A stretch of 64,000 nt of DNA from Olivibacter sp. XZL3 (GCF_004368405.1 NZ_SBJH01000004.1:62001-126000), one strand, 5' to 3'. Shown: positions 7,782 to 18,165, counted from the stretch's first letter. Numbers and translations are program-made. Notes: generated by a model not told the origin, from the sequence alone.

Positions 7782-8618
7782 CTAATAATCGGTGGTTAAG
7801 CTAATCTCTTTCCAATCTTCCAATTCTTTGCGTTGGGCTTCTAATTCTTCCCGAACGCTATTAATAGCGTCAGTACCTAACAATAAGCGGAATGGAACAT
7901 TTTTACTTTCAGCCAATTTGATTATTGCCTGTGCCGCTTTTTGCGGATTACCGGGTTGGGTGCCGTGTGTGTGGTCGTTCCCTTTTCTTCTTTTCCCTGC
8001 TGTTTCCCTGTAATCTGAAATTTCTTTTTGGGTGCCTGTCAGCGAACGGCCTGCAAAGTCTGTCCTGAAAGCGCCCGGCTCAATTACAATAATCCTTATG
8101 CCTAATGGAGCAACCTCTTTCCGAAGTGCATCGGACATACCTTCCACGGCAAACTTTGAAGCGGCATAATAAGCAGAGCCCGGCGCAGCAAAGCGCCCTG
8201 CTATGGAAGAGACGTTCATGATCGTACCTGATCTCTGTTTTCGCATTCCTGGCAGTACTGCCTTTATTGTATTTACCATGCCAAAAAAGTTTGTATCGAA
8301 CAATCGCTGCACTGCATCGTCCTCTGCTTCTTCCACCGCCGCGCGATAACCATAACCGGCATTGTTTACCAGTACATCTATGCTTCCAAATTTAGCTTTG
8401 GCCTGTTCAATGACCTTTGCCACCTGTTCTTTATCGGTTACATCCATTGCCAGACCCAGGGCGGTTTCGGGATAATTTTCCACTATGTCCAGAATATCCC
8501 TGGAAAAGCGGGAAGTCACCACAGCATTGTACCCGTGCTTTAAAATTTCGCTGGCAAAAGCCCGTCCAAGCCCTGTAGAGCAACCCGTTATCAACCATGT
8601 TTTATTCAGATTTTTCAT
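7782..8618 (-). CDS. short-chain dehydrogenase/reductase
   Basis: 278 residues of the classical SDR type. Cofactor motif TGCSTGLG near residue 12, NNAGYG near 87, and catalytic Ser and Tyr/Lys in NVSSIAGR and YYAASKFAVEG. The Rossmann start and the Arg at VVTSRFSRD suggest NADP(H). Followed by the MDR gene, so the two probably share a transcript. Substrate unknown. Confidence 0.8.
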   Translation of the reverse strand: MKNLNKTWLITGCSTGLGRAFASEILKHGYNAVVTSRFSRDILDIVENYPETALGLAMDVTDKEQVAKVIEQAKAKFGSIDVLVNNAGYGYRAAVEEAEDDAVQRLFDTNFFGMVNTIKAVLPGMRKQRSGTIMNVSSIAGRFAAPGSAYYAASKFAVEGMSDALRKEVAPLGIRIIVIEPGAFRTDFAGRSLTGTQKEISDYRETAGKRRKGNDHTHGTQPGNPQKAAQAIIKLAESKNVPFRLLLGTDAINSVREELEAQRKELEDWKEISLTTDY

Positions 8619-8701
8619 TTGCTAATTTTTTCAGTCCGTTACCTTAGTAAAAAGAAGGCCAGTCACAATTAGTATTTGGTTCACTTACCCAAGACTTGTT
8701 T

Positions 8702-9273
8702 TTAAAAAATTACCTTGCCTTTTAGAATATCTATAATTAACTGCAATACTACCTGCCGTGTTACCTGCGCTCCCTCAAAAGGCTGTCCCTTATAGGTAAG
8801 ATGATAGTTTCGGTTTCCTTCCTGATTCTAAAACCAGATGAGCCTTAAAATGGTATAGTCCAACTCCGAAATTTCAATCAATAAAGCGGTTTCTTTATTG
8901 TTTTGAACACCACGGGCTCCTACCATCCTGCGGTTTCAGTTTCCAAAAGCTCCGGGTACTTCATCATAAATACCTAATATAGATGCACGATGATCCTTTT
9001 GTTTCGGGCAGCTTTCATTGCCTTTACTATGGTTTGGACACTGCTTTACTGTTCATATTGTTGAGGTAATGGCATCGGCGTTTTTCGTTGCTCTGACCAG
9101 TATATCCTGGTCGGAAAAATCACCTTCCACCAAAGAGACTCTGTCAGACCTTATCTTTAATCTCTGTGAGCATTACGGGCATATAATAACAGATCAACAT
9201 CGGTTTGCTCCAATAAATCTTTAGTAAGCGTTTTGCTGATCTACCCTGCTGCCCCTGATATCAGAGTTTTCAT
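8702..9273 (-). pseudogene. decayed NAD(P)H-binding (NmrA-like) protein gene
   Basis: Read on the minus strand across frames: MKTLISGAAG, stop, ISKTLTKDLLEQTDVDLLLYARN, later RVSLVEGDFSDQDILVRATKNADAI, and near the end EGNRNYHLTYKGQPFEGAQV. This parallels the intact gene at 15516-16160 (RIGRLLTADLLAQTPYNLVLYAKN, EGNRDYVLTEKGDPFRSTQV). Several frameshifts and stops show it is dead. It accounts for the apparent gap between the SDR and the hydrolase at 9283. Confidence 0.8.
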
Positions 9274-9282
9274 TTTTATATT

Positions 9283-10347
9283 TTATAAGTTTTTCCCGAG
9301 AAATTCAGTCAGCTTTTTGACAGCCTGATTTACATACTCAGGTTTCCAGTAAGTCTGTATATGCGTACCACCCTCGATCAGGTACAATTCCTTGTTTTTT
9401 GCATTGATCGCTTTCGGGAAAGCCTCATCAGTCATGTATTTTGTATCGGCCTTGCTTCCTGCCATCATCAGCAAAGGTTGATCGATCAATTCAATCTCGT
9501 CGGTAGCATCCCAGGTCATCAACTCCATTAGGCTGCTTGTGATGTACAGAAAGGTGGAATTGGGATGCGCATGTGTCCTGTAATAGTACTCATATCCCTC
9601 ACGGTATAGATCGGTTGGGGTTTTGGCGATTTCTTCATCCGTTATGCTTGCCACGCCTGAAAAAAGGATTTCACCGCCTGCGGCTTCCTGTGCACGGGCA
9701 TCCGAAGCTTGTTTTATACGTTCCTGAATGGTATTTAACTGGGAATTTTGGAAGCCATTGCGCCTTACCTTACCGGAATTAAACATACTCAAAGTAGCTA
9801 CAGCTTTAAAGCGTTTGTCCGATTGGGCTGCTTTTAACGTATAGCCACCGCCACCACAGATACCTAAAACACCCAAACGGTTCGCATCAACACCAGGGTA
9901 CTGCGAAATATAGTCGGCCATACCATGGATATCTTCCACACGGAAGAAAGGCTTATCGGTATGACGGGGCTCTCCGCCGCTTGCTCCCTGATACGCTGCG
10001 TCCGCTGCAATGGTGATATAACCCGCTTCTGCTAAACGTTGTGCATATAGTCCTGCAGTTTGCTCTTTAATACCTCCGTTAGGATGTGCTACCGCTACCG
10101 CTGGATATTTCTTTGATGCATCATAGTCCGCCGGTGTGTACACATTGGCAGCAATCTCTATCCCGTTCAGGTTATATTTCACCGGATGGATGTTTACTTT
10201 CCCCTTTTCATTTTTGATAATGGCTCCGTCATATACCAGGGTAAAGGGATTTTGTTCTGCTTTTTTATGATACTGTGATTGTGCATTTGTCATATCTGTT
10301 GATATTATTAAAGTTACTAATGCAATTATTGACGATATCTTCTTCAT
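9283..10347 (-). CDS. secreted alpha/beta hydrolase, dienelactone-hydrolase-like
   Basis: 354 residues. Sec signal peptide MKKISSIIALVTLIISTDMT then NAQ. The hydrolase core shows VAHPNGGIKEQTAG (oxyanion region) and the nucleophile elbow LGVLGICGGGGYTL. Cys rather than Ser at the elbow centre is as in dienelactone hydrolases. Late Asp and His candidates lie in AGSKADTKYM and EGGTHIQTYW. It follows the CMD gene by 21 bp and is presumably the second gene of the operator-1 transcript. Substrate unknown; probably an ester or lactone. Confidence 0.75.
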   Translation of the reverse strand: MKKISSIIALVTLIISTDMTNAQSQYHKKAEQNPFTLVYDGAIIKNEKGKVNIHPVKYNLNGIEIAANVYTPADYDASKKYPAVAVAHPNGGIKEQTAGLYAQRLAEAGYITIAADAAYQGASGGEPRHTDKPFFRVEDIHGMADYISQYPGVDANRLGVLGICGGGGYTLKAAQSDKRFKAVATLSMFNSGKVRRNGFQNSQLNTIQERIKQASDARAQEAAGGEILFSGVASITDEEIAKTPTDLYREGYEYYYRTHAHPNSTFLYITSSLMELMTWDATDEIELIDQPLLMMAGSKADTKYMTDEAFPKAINAKNKELYLIEGGTHIQTYWKPEYVNQAVKKLTEFLGKNL

Positions 10348-10368
10348 GATCTTCCTATTTTTTGTTTA

Positions 10369-11103
10369 TTATTTCTTACTTCCCAACACTTCGTCCAGCA
10401 CTTTTTGTGCGTCCTTAGCCTCTTTTTTACCAACTGCCTGTTTGATAACATCTACAAACTGCAGTAATTGATTGGTTGTCAAACCAACATTCAGGGATAG
10501 ATTTAAATGGGAACGCAACATAGGCTCCACGCCGCCGATACCGCTGAGCACAGATATAGTTACCAATTCTCTTTCCTGATACGTTAGCACGTCCCTCTCG
10601 AAAATATCGGCAAAAAGATGCTCTTTCAGAAAGATCTCTATGGTAGGTGCAAATGCTGCGTATCCGGTTTTCGGCTCGGTTTCGGGAACACCACTTAATT
10701 CTTCCAAAATGGCCTTGCCACGTTCGTATTTACTGCGGTCACCCTTTATTGGTGATGCATCGGCTCCCATTTTATCTTCAATCCCTTTGGCTTTGCGTTC
10801 ATCCAATACAGCCATAAATGTTTGCAATCCTCTTAGGCTACGGGGAAATCCGGCATAGGCATAGACATGCATAAGGGTTTCCTTAATCTGGTTCACTGTA
10901 AGTCCCGCTTCAAGTCCTCCGTTCAGTTCTGTTTTCAGTTTCTCCAAATCGCCTTTTCCGGTGAGCGCCGCAATGCGGACAATCGCCTGCTGTTTGCTAT
11001 CTAAATTCTGGTCTGCATTTGGTTGGGCATTTATGCTTGTGGAAACAGTTACTGCCATTACAAATAATATTGATTTGAAAAGTTTTCTTATCATTATTTC
11101 CAT
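10369..11103 (-). CDS. exported carboxymuconolactone decarboxylase family protein
   Basis: 244 residues (or 241 from ATG 11094). N-terminal signal peptide (LFKSILFVMAVTVSTSINAQ). Two CMD repeats: first VNQIKETLMHVYAYAGFPRSL, second LVTISVLSGIGGVEPMLRSHLNLSLNVG. The CxxC of AhpD-type peroxidases is absent from both, so peroxidase activity is unlikely. The protein may be an isomerase or decarboxylase, or structural. First gene after operator copy 1. Confidence 0.8.
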   Translation of the reverse strand: MEIMIRKLFKSILFVMAVTVSTSINAQPNADQNLDSKQQAIVRIAALTGKGDLEKLKTELNGGLEAGLTVNQIKETLMHVYAYAGFPRSLRGLQTFMAVLDERKAKGIEDKMGADASPIKGDRSKYERGKAILEELSGVPETEPKTGYAAFAPTIEIFLKEHLFADIFERDVLTYQERELVTISVLSGIGGVEPMLRSHLNLSLNVGLTTNQLLQFVDVIKQAVGKKEAKDAQKVLDEVLGSKK

Positions 11104-11151
11104 TATTTAATATTTTAATTAAGCACCATATTTTCTGCCGCTAATTAATAG

Positions 11152-11220
11152 TACAAAGTTCGAGATTAAAATAGGAGGAAAGGTATACAGATTACGGTTT
11201 TGTCTACCAATATCACTTAT
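11152..11220 (-). promoter_or_regulatory. AraC-type operator copy 1 with -7 element (CMD operon)
   Basis: 38-bp operator at 11183-11220: GTATACAGATTACGG, 6 bp, CTACCAATATCACTTAT. The half-site core recurs 21 bp downstream within it. TTTGTA on the minus strand is at 11152-11157, 25 bp from the operator. It overlaps the last codons of the neighbouring hydrolase gene, so it drives 11103 leftwards. Confidence 0.75.
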
Positions 11221-12283
11221 CCAAGCCTTTTTCCTTTAACCATTTAGACATCAAATCTGCAACTGCCACATTGTTCAGATCTGAAAAGGGAAAGTGCGTA
11301 TTGCCTTTGAGACCAGCTTCGGGAAGATGAACAACGGTAACATCCCCACCATGTCTGTTTACCGCATCCCTCCACAATCTTGCCATTGCCAGCCGCGCCC
11401 GCCATCCATCTGCACCCGTGTTGGGAGATAGTTTTTCAGGAATAAAGTCTCCGTAGTAAATGATGATGGGGATTTTGGTAAGTTTCATAAAATCTGCCAT
11501 CGTAACAGCCGCCGCTTCGAGCGGACCTGCCGAACTTTCAATGGGAGCAGGCACCTCTCCTTCGGGGAATATAAACATGCTTCCCGGTTCATAAGATACG
11601 ATGGCTTTTACATTTTCGTTTTTTGTACGGGTGATCCAGCCCATTCCGCCACTATGAGAATGGGTAACAAGAATGGCGGGACCAATTTGATCGAAGATCG
11701 CTGAAGCCGCATTGGTTGTTACTGCGTAATCAATAGGTCCGATGCTTGGGGTCATGGAACGGAAATACTGGTTAAGCGTACTTGAATCCCGCACAAATTG
11801 CACCCCTTCATAATAGTCCGGCCAAACGCCTACGCGAAACGTGTTAAACCATTGCTGCTCGTCAGGTGTGGGGTTAATTGTAGCGGCCACCGTACTACGC
11901 CCTGCGTTTCCTCTTCTGGGCTGGTCGATTACATATACCCCAAAGCGCCTGCGAAGAAAAATATTCTGAAAACCTTCGCGCCCGTCGGGTGTTGTTTCCC
12001 ATGTTTTTGAAAACTGTCCGATACCATGCCACATCACTAGGGGTAGCTTTTTCGCGTTAGCAGGAACCTGATAAAAAACATAGGCATGGTCACCATGAAA
12101 GGTCTGACCCTGCTCTGTTGGTTGGGAAGGATCGTAGGTGCCGGTTGCGGTTATAACTGTTCCCCCGGCAGCAAAGCTGCCCTGTTCTTTAAGAACGATG
12201 TAGTTATTATCTTTTACACTCTGGGCTTTACAGCCAACAGTGATCATCAGAGCTGCTATAACTGTTATAAATTTTGGGGTCAT
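11213..12283 (-). CDS. secreted alpha/beta hydrolase (esterase-like)
   Basis: 356 residues with an N-terminal signal (FITVIAALMITVGCKAQ; the Cys may be a lipobox). Elements: LPLVMWHGIGQFSKTWETTPD (oxyanion region), VIDQPRRGNAGRS, nucleophile elbow LVTHSHSGGMGW, and a late His in GLKGNTHFPFSDLNN. Closely related along its whole length to the hydrolase at 18539-19654, including the C-terminal KWLKEKGLDK, so the pair arose by duplication. Last gene of the flavodoxin operon. Confidence 0.8.
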   Translation of the reverse strand: MTPKFITVIAALMITVGCKAQSVKDNNYIVLKEQGSFAAGGTVITATGTYDPSQPTEQGQTFHGDHAYVFYQVPANAKKLPLVMWHGIGQFSKTWETTPDGREGFQNIFLRRRFGVYVIDQPRRGNAGRSTVAATINPTPDEQQWFNTFRVGVWPDYYEGVQFVRDSSTLNQYFRSMTPSIGPIDYAVTTNAASAIFDQIGPAILVTHSHSGGMGWITRTKNENVKAIVSYEPGSMFIFPEGEVPAPIESSAGPLEAAAVTMADFMKLTKIPIIIYYGDFIPEKLSPNTGADGWRARLAMARLWRDAVNRHGGDVTVVHLPEAGLKGNTHFPFSDLNNVAVADLMSKWLKEKGLDK

Positions 12284-12315
12284 TATCGTTGTATTCTGAT
12301 TGTGTGCTTAATTTC

Positions 12316-13926
12316 TTATTTCTCTGCTATCTTCTCCATAACATCCAGCCGTGCTTTCTTGGGATCAGGAGTACCAACCGCAGTACCATCTGCACGAAAT
12401 TCAAGAATAGCCTCCGTTTGAGGTTGGTAAACAGGCCATGCCGGCAATCCTTCGCCATTAGGGTTTCCGGTTTTTGCAAAATTTGCCCAATAGGTATTCA
12501 TCATCCTGGCCACATCCTGATCTTTTTGCGAGACAGCTGTTCCACCGCGCACCCCAAGATTGTCGAATACGTACGGGATCTCAGATGCGTGAGCTGCACC
12601 ATAGCGCATACGGTTTTTCATGGAGTCAGCAACGTAGGAGAACAGGTAAATATAGGCAGGGCTACGCTTGGCAGTAAAGGTTCTCGCGGTGAACCGTGCC
12701 GGTTCTGCCCATACCTTATCCGTATTGACCATTGTCAGCATCTCGGCAAATTCCATCGTACCATCCGGATCATAGGCGGAAACAGCCTCCTCCTTATGGT
12801 CTCCAAAAATAGACAGCAATTCTTCCTTGGAACGGGCATTGACAAACCCTGCCGGTACCTCAGCACTGTTTGATCCAATAATGATGGGAACATTTGGCTG
12901 TCGGCCAGCTTCGTATGCGCTCTGGGCTGTCTCTACCACCAGTTTGCCATCGAGGATCGGCCCCGGATAAATAGGCAGCCCGCCTGGTCCGTCACTCTCC
13001 TGTCCGCCGTCCACAATATCTTCTACGCTTAACGAACGGAGCTTTGCCAGCGCCGCCGCATCCGTTTCCTCAATCCCGTGCTTGCGGGCAAAGTTTATTC
13101 CAATGGTTTCCGCCGAAACCTGGTAATAAGGGTCTGCATTCTCTTCGTTTATCGGTCTGCCGGTAAGAACGCCATCCCGGCCACCCCCCGATTCTATGAT
13201 CGCTTTTTGGAAAAGACCTTTAGCCGCTGGTATGGTCAGTAAGGAATGTACGGAAACCCCTCCGGCAGATTCTCCAAAAATGGTAACATTGCCAGGATCG
13301 CCTCCGAATGCTGCTATATTCTGCTGCACCCATTTGAGTGCTGCAATTTGGTCCATATAGGCATAGCTTCCCTTTGGTTCATCGGGATGCTCGGCGGAGA
13401 GGGCAGGAAAAGCAAAATGCCCCAGTCTTCCGAGGCGGTAATTGAAGTTTACTAAGATAACTCCCTGTTTAGCAAACTGCGTTCCCGAAGTTTCGGGATA
13501 GGAACTACCACCGCCTACAAATCCGCCACCATAGATCCAAACCATAACGGGCAGCTTTGCTTCCTGTTTAGCGGTGGAGGGGCGCCATAGATTTAGAAAC
13601 AGGCAATCTTCCGATGTGTTTTCCCGAATTGTGCCATCTGTCCGGGGCCAACCCGCCTGGGCACAGTCGGCACAGAACTTGCTTGCATCACGCACGCCTT
13701 CCCATGCCGAAACGGGTTGCGGCGGTCGCCAGCGATATTCACCTACTGGGGCAGCGGCATAGGGAATCCCCTTGAAGCTTTCGACTTCCCCTTCAGCTAC
13801 TCCCTGTACCATTCCGGAAGCGGTGCGGACCGTCGGTCCTCCGGATAGACCAGTATTCATCGCCTTTTGTTGCGCATGCAGACTCAAGCAGATGATGATG
13901 GCTAAACCTGTCAATATTTTTTTCAT
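12316..13926 (-). CDS. type B carboxylesterase (para-nitrobenzyl-esterase-like)
   Basis: 536 residues, standard for the family, with signal peptide ([16 protein letters not shown]). Motifs: [22 protein letters not shown] (oxyanion hole GGG), [11 protein letters not shown] (nucleophile Ser), a Glu/Asp in the SAEVPAGF region, and His in [12 protein letters not shown]. Hydrolyses carboxylic esters, presumably in the periplasm. Positioned 33 bp before the paralogous hydrolase gene and 12 bp after a DUF4440 gene in the same operon. Confidence 0.88.
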   Translation of the reverse strand: MKKILTGLAIIICLSLHAQQKAMNTGLSGGPTVRTASGMVQGVAEGEVESFKGIPYAAAPVGEYRWRPPQPVSAWEGVRDASKFCADCAQAGWPRTDGTIRENTSEDCLFLNLWRPSTAKQEAKLPVMVWIYGGGFVGGGSSYPETSGTQFAKQGVILVNFNYRLGRLGHFAFPALSAEHPDEPKGSYAYMDQIAALKWVQQNIAAFGGDPGNVTIFGESAGGVSVHSLLTIPAAKGLFQKAIIESGGGRDGVLTGRPINEENADPYYQVSAETIGINFARKHGIEETDAAALAKLRSLSVEDIVDGGQESDGPGGLPIYPGPILDGKLVVETAQSAYEAGRQPNVPIIIGSNSAEVPAGFVNARSKEELLSIFGDHKEEAVSAYDPDGTMEFAEMLTMVNTDKVWAEPARFTARTFTAKRSPAYIYLFSYVADSMKNRMRYGAAHASEIPYVFDNLGVRGGTAVSQKDQDVARMMNTYWANFAKTGNPNGEGLPAWPVYQPQTEAILEFRADGTAVGTPDPKKARLDVMEKIAEK

Positions 13927-13937
13927 CTTAGTTTCGT

Positions 13938-14402
13938 TTAATGGTCGTTATCTCCGTTCATTTTAACCGGCCGCAGCAAACGCGAGAACGTAAGCGATCC
14001 CATCTTCCATTCACCGTCTTCTTTGATATATACTTCGGTTACCATAAAGGGATTGGTAACGGTATTGCCGCCAACTACCGCTTCCAGATCAATGTCATTT
14101 AAGAGTATGGCGGTGTTGCCAATGATGTTCACCGTCGCAGAATAGACTTCCGCTTTCTTGTACCAGATACCTCCGCTTTTAATGACATCGATTTCACGTT
14201 GCTTTCCCCATGATCCGCCCATGTGGACAAACATCGATTTTTCGTGAAAGAGATTATCCAGAACTTCTGTGTTCTTATCGGACATCCACTGCCACTTGTC
14301 TTTGGAGAGTTTGATAATTTCTTGATCTACAGCAGACTCTTGTGCAAGTGATGTTTGTTTACCAATAACGGTTATTAATAATGCAAAAATTAATGTTTTC
14401 AT
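13938..14402 (-). CDS. exported nuclear-transport-factor-2-like (DUF4440) protein
   Basis: 154 residues. Signal peptide [18 protein letters not shown], then an NTF2-like fold: [37 protein letters not shown], and [21 protein letters not shown]. Close to the protein at 30842 and the broken gene at 28228; three copies in one island. NTF2-like proteins bind small hydrophobic ligands or act as isomerases or dehydratases; the substrate here is unknown. Confidence 0.8.
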   Translation of the reverse strand: MKTLIFALLITVIGKQTSLAQESAVDQEIIKLSKDKWQWMSDKNTEVLDNLFHEKSMFVHMGGSWGKQREIDVIKSGGIWYKKAEVYSATVNIIGNTAILLNDIDLEAVVGGNTVTNPFMVTEVYIKEDGEWKMGSLTFSRLLRPVKMNGDNDH

Positions 14403-14484
14403 ACCTATGATTTTTTAGCGTTTATAATTTTTATAGTTCATAATAGACTGAATATCAACATAGAAATAAGGCCACACCTTATAG

Positions 14485-15498
14485 TTACTCCTTCATCTGG
14501 CTCCTCCAAAAATCCACAGCCTTATACAGCCAGTCTGCCGCATCGGTACCGGTTCCCAGGCCAAACCCGTGGCCCGCTTTTTCGTACCGTTCATACTGAA
14601 CTGTAACGCCTACGTTTTTTAGATTCTGTACACGCCTTTCCATAACCCGTATATTGGCTATCGGATCATTCGCGCTAACGGTTATAAATGTGGGTGGAAA
14701 ATTCTCACTGTATAAAGATTGACCGGTATAAGCGATAATGGCAGCAGCCGGATTGGGATAATTGCCCTGAACAAAGGCATTAACACCATAATAGGCAATA
14801 TTGCCCACCATTCTTGCCCCTGCGGAACCGCCCCACAATGAATAGTTTTTTGTATCCACTTTTAACGTAGAGGCATTTTCAAAAACGAAACGTATTGCCT
14901 CGGCAAGGTCTTCTGTGGCCCATTGCTCACTACCTATCCTATAACGGACAACGAATGCGTTCAATTTCTTTTTGCTGATTTCCGATGCAAGCGGAAGCCC
15001 TTCATGCAGTGAGCCGACATAGGAAAACCCACCTCCGGGACAAACAATGGCAAAAGGCGCATCAGGTTCCCCACGATAAAAGAACAACCCTGTATTGTTT
15101 TTGCGGGGATCCTGTTTTATCTGCTCATCACTGTAAAAGCTATAAAAGACAGTTTTGTTGCTGTTCACATCATCGATCAAACGGTTTAACGCCGCTACCT
15201 CTTCGTCCGGATGGACAGCATTGTGGTAGGGCATCAATGAGCCGATATTCCTGATCGGTGTATTGTAGTAGCGTGTATTATTATCGCTCGGCAATAATAG
15301 GTTGCCAAAGCCCTGAAACGCAGGATGCTTTGCAATATCCTCAACAAGATTATTTACGGTTAGATGCGTATCCATTGATATGTTGGCTTCTGTTTCAATT
15401 CCATTGCGCGGCTCATCATAAACTGATGCGTCGGGAGATGTGCAATTTGCAGTAAAAACGGAAAACAATAATATGGTGTTACGACCTATCATTTTCAT
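14485..15498 (-). CDS. alpha/beta hydrolase lipoprotein (esterase/lipase-like)
   Basis: About 337 residues from ATG 15498 (MKMIGRNTILLFSVFTANC, a lipobox). Fold elements: CPGGGFSYVGSLHEG (oxyanion), nucleophile motif SLWGGSAGARMVG (G-G-S-A-G), and Asp and His in SANDPIANIR and KAGHGFGLGTG. Resembles acetyl-esterase-type hydrolases. An 83-bp gap separates it from the DUF4440 gene downstream. An upstream ATG at 15519 overlaps the NmrA-like gene and removes the clean signal peptide. Confidence 0.8.
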   Translation of the reverse strand: MKMIGRNTILLFSVFTANCTSPDASVYDEPRNGIETEANISMDTHLTVNNLVEDIAKHPAFQGFGNLLLPSDNNTRYYNTPIRNIGSLMPYHNAVHPDEEVAALNRLIDDVNSNKTVFYSFYSDEQIKQDPRKNNTGLFFYRGEPDAPFAIVCPGGGFSYVGSLHEGLPLASEISKKKLNAFVVRYRIGSEQWATEDLAEAIRFVFENASTLKVDTKNYSLWGGSAGARMVGNIAYYGVNAFVQGNYPNPAAAIIAYTGQSLYSENFPPTFITVSANDPIANIRVMERRVQNLKNVGVTVQYERYEKAGHGFGLGTGTDAADWLYKAVDFWRSQMKE

Positions 15499-15515
15499 CC
15501 TATTTATGTTTCTTG

Positions 15516-16160
15516 TCAATAGAAGGACGGTTTATCCCATTCGGTATCGGGTTCACCTACACCCAAACTTTTACCTATAAAACGTTCGTCTTTGGCCATT
15601 ACGACGTCAACAATCAATTGGGCTACAGCTTCCCTGGTAACCTGTGTACTTCTGAAGGGATCTCCTTTTTCAGTAAGCACATAATCCCGGTTACCCTCCT
15701 GGTCATAAAGCCATGTTAACCTGAGCAGGGTATAATCAAGTCCCGAATCCTCTATGATACGGGCCGAGTTTATCTGGGTTTGCATCCGTGGCGAACTGCC
15801 GATCATTCTTTTGTTCCAACGGCCAAATTCTCCGGGCACCTCATCATATATGCCAAGGATGGAGGCTCCAATGACACGTTTCACGCCAGCTTTCTTCATG
15901 GCTTCTATAATAGTGCGGGTAGACTGATCATCGCCCAGATCGTTGATGTAAACGATGTCGACCTCATTCATTGCGTTAACCAGAGCATCCAGCTCCTTAA
16001 AGTCTCCATCTACTATTTTTACCCGTTCAGATTTTTCACCCTTTAAGCGTACATTTGCATTCTTTGCATACAGCACCAGATTATACGGGGTCTGTGCAAG
16101 AAGGTCGGCTGTAAGCAATCTTCCGATCCTTCCTGCCGCACCTAATATTAGTATGTTCAT
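15516..16160 (-). CDS. NAD(P)H-binding protein (NmrA-like / atypical SDR)
   Basis: 214 residues. N-terminal dinucleotide motif ILGAAGRIGRLL, VKIVDGDFKELDALVNAM, then IGASILGIYDEVPGEFGRW and LRLTWLYDQEGNRDYVLT. No classical SDR Tyr-x-x-x-Lys, so it may be a redox sensor or an atypical reductase. Same operon as the SDR at 16191 (31 bp gap). Decayed relatives at 8702-9273 and 30622-30840. Confidence 0.78.
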   Translation of the reverse strand: MNILILGAAGRIGRLLTADLLAQTPYNLVLYAKNANVRLKGEKSERVKIVDGDFKELDALVNAMNEVDIVYINDLGDDQSTRTIIEAMKKAGVKRVIGASILGIYDEVPGEFGRWNKRMIGSSPRMQTQINSARIIEDSGLDYTLLRLTWLYDQEGNRDYVLTEKGDPFRSTQVTREAVAQLIVDVVMAKDERFIGKSLGVGEPDTEWDKPSFY

Positions 16161-16190
16161 TTATCAATTTGCTAAACCTATTCTTTCAGA

Positions 16191-16943
16191 TTATAACTGC
16201 TGAATTGTCGGACGGAAAAGAATTTCGTTCACGTCCATATCTTCAGGTTGGTTGATGATAAATTCCAGAGATCTGGCGAACGAATCAGCCGAAATCGCAT
16301 TTTTTTCGTAATAGTCGTGGATGCCTTTCGATACGTCTTCAGCAGTGATGCTATTGGGCAGGTTGGTAGCTACTGCTCCCGGAGAAATTACCGACGTCCG
16401 GATATTGTATGGTTTTACTTCCTGCCTCAATGCTTCGGAAATTACCCTTACTGCATATTTGGAAGCAGAATATACTGCACCACCTGGACTGATCGTATGT
16501 CCTGCTACGGACGACACACTGATGATCTGACCCGATTTCTTTTCTTTCATATAGGGCAAAGCTGCCGCAACACCATAAAGTACACCTTTGATATTTACAT
16601 CGATACAACGATCCCAATCCTCAATTTTCAGGTATTCCAATGGAGAAAGCGGCATCAGACCTGCATTGTTTAACAGAACGTCTATTTCACCAAATTCCTT
16701 TACTGCACTGTCTACCAGATTTTTCACCTGATTAACATCCGTTACATCAGTGGTAACGGCCGATGCCTTTCCGCCTTTATTTTTGATTTCCTCCGCTAAT
16801 TTTTCAATTTTATCTGTACTGCGGGCTCCCAATACCACAGTTGCTCCCAAATCTGATAAGTGCCGGGCAGAAATTTCTCCAAAACCACTGCTTGCGCCGG
16901 TTATTACCACTACTTTTCCTTTTATATTATCTTGCATTTCCAA
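16191..16943 (-). CDS. short-chain dehydrogenase/reductase
   Basis: 250 residues, a classical [16 protein letters not shown] near residue 15, [46 protein letters not shown] (catalytic Ser, Tyr, Lys), and [10 protein letters not shown]. Arg after GA in GARS favours NADP(H). Third gene of the flavodoxin operon, 20 bp from the cupin gene. Reduces an unidentified carbonyl. Confidence 0.88.
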   Translation of the reverse strand: MEMQDNIKGKVVVITGASSGFGEISARHLSDLGATVVLGARSTDKIEKLAEEIKNKGGKASAVTTDVTDVNQVKNLVDSAVKEFGEIDVLLNNAGLMPLSPLEYLKIEDWDRCIDVNIKGVLYGVAAALPYMKEKKSGQIISVSSVAGHTISPGGAVYSASKYAVRVISEALRQEVKPYNIRTSVISPGAVATNLPNSITAEDVSKGIHDYYEKNAISADSFARSLEFIINQPEDMDVNEILFRPTIQQL

Positions 16944-16962
16944 CCTGTTAAATGTTTGTTCC

Positions 16963-17388
16963 TTAATTATTTTTATTCACTTCTGCGTATTCTTCGTCAG
17001 TAACAGGGGTCATCCAGGTCACACTGCTACCGTCCGTGATATTGGATATGGCGATATGTACCATGTTGCTATCGGCAGACGCACCGTGCCAGTGTTCAAC
17101 ATCTTTGGGAATAGCAACTGTTGTTCCTTGTGTTAGTACCTGTGCAGGCTTGCCGCGTTCCTGATACCATCCCTTTCCTTCGGTTACCAGCAATACCTGG
17201 CCTATAGGGTGTGTATGCCAGTTTGTTCTTCCACAAGGGCTGAACGTTACCTGTCCCACAGTATATAAACCTTCCATTTGTTCAGGAGCTACCAACGTTT
17301 GAACGTGTACTTCACCGCTGAACCATTCAGTAGGTCCGGGATTTCCCAAAGGGAAGATTGACACGGTTTGGTTATTTGTTGCTTCCAT
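16963..17388 (-). CDS. cupin-domain protein
   Basis: 141 residues without a signal peptide. Cupin motifs [22 protein letters not shown] and [20 protein letters not shown] hold the usual metal-binding His/Gln set. Ends [15 protein letters not shown]. Such cupins often pair with CMD or flavodoxin proteins in stress-inducible operons. It lies 14 bp from the flavodoxin gene and is related to 6052-6528. Confidence 0.82.
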   Translation of the reverse strand: MEATNNQTVSIFPLGNPGPTEWFSGEVHVQTLVAPEQMEGLYTVGQVTFSPCGRTNWHTHPIGQVLLVTEGKGWYQERGKPAQVLTQGTTVAIPKDVEHWHGASADSNMVHIAISNITDGSSVTWMTPVTDEEYAEVNKNN

Positions 17389-17401
17389 ATTTTTATCTTT
17401 T

Positions 17402-18052
17402 TCAATTAATCAAACCTATTTTCTTTAACCAGCTTTGTACTTCAAGCTGTACCTGTTTCTCTTTTTCACCTTCCATTACATATAAGATCCCATCCCGTTC
17501 CACACCGCCTTTGGTAGAAAATCCTTCCAGTACTTTACTGTTGGGACAAAGTTTCTTTACCGTTTCAAAGCTGCTACCGATTCCGTACCCCCCGTTGGTA
17601 TTAAATGGAACGACCGTTTTTCCACTCAGATCGTACTGGTTCAAAAAGCTTTTCATAGGCGGAGGTAGCTGCATGCCCCACGTTGGAAAACCAAGAAATA
17701 CCAGATCATATTGATTGATATCCTCGATCTGACTTTTTAACGGTGGCAGGTAACCTTCGTCATTTTCTTTAGACACCTGCGCTACTATTTGCTGGTAATT
17801 TTCCGGATAGGGCCTCACCAGTTCCAATGCAACCAGATCACCCCCTACTTCTTTGTGGATGATTTCTGCGACAGCTTTAGTGTTTTTCGTACGTGACAGA
17901 TAGACAATCAATATTTTCTTGTTTTGCAATGAATCATCTTTTTCCATTAATGGTTTGTCTTTTGCTATTTTTGGTTGTTGTGCCCCTGAGCAGGATGTCA
18001 TTGAAAACAGAAGGATACACAACATCAACCATTGTGTTGTTAACTTTATCAT
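17402..18052 (-). CDS. flavodoxin-fold lipoprotein
   Basis: 216 residues from ATG 18052 (MIKLTTQWLMLCILLFSMTSC, a clear lipobox), so membrane-anchored outside the cytoplasm. Flavodoxin elements: ILIVYLSRTKNTKAVAEII (FMN phosphate loop), DLVFLGFPTWGMQLPPPM (the conserved PxWG) and VPFNTNGGYGIGSSF. May serve as an electron carrier or NAD(P)H:quinone reductase. First gene of an eight-gene operon (flavodoxin, cupin, SDR, NmrA-like, esterase, DUF4440, carboxylesterase, hydrolase) behind operator copy 2. Confidence 0.82.
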   Translation of the reverse strand: MIKLTTQWLMLCILLFSMTSCSGAQQPKIAKDKPLMEKDDSLQNKKILIVYLSRTKNTKAVAEIIHKEVGGDLVALELVRPYPENYQQIVAQVSKENDEGYLPPLKSQIEDINQYDLVFLGFPTWGMQLPPPMKSFLNQYDLSGKTVVPFNTNGGYGIGSSFETVKKLCPNSKVLEGFSTKGGVERDGILYVMEGEKEKQVQLEVQSWLKKIGLIN

Positions 18053-18068
18053 CTCTAATACCTTTACA

Positions 18069-18138
18069 TACAAATTTCCTAATACAATCTCTTTTTTTTG
18101 GTATACAGATTACCGAAATTGCTACCAATATTACTGAT
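18069..18138 (-). promoter_or_regulatory. AraC-type operator copy 2 with -7 element (flavodoxin operon)
   Basis: Operator 18101-18138: GTATACAGATTACCG, 6 bp, CTACCAATATTACTGAT. TTTGTA (minus strand) is at 18069-18074, exactly 26 bp away. The flavodoxin ATG follows at 18052. Confidence 0.8.
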
Positions 18139-18165
18139 CGACCCTACATCACCTGACAGAACATA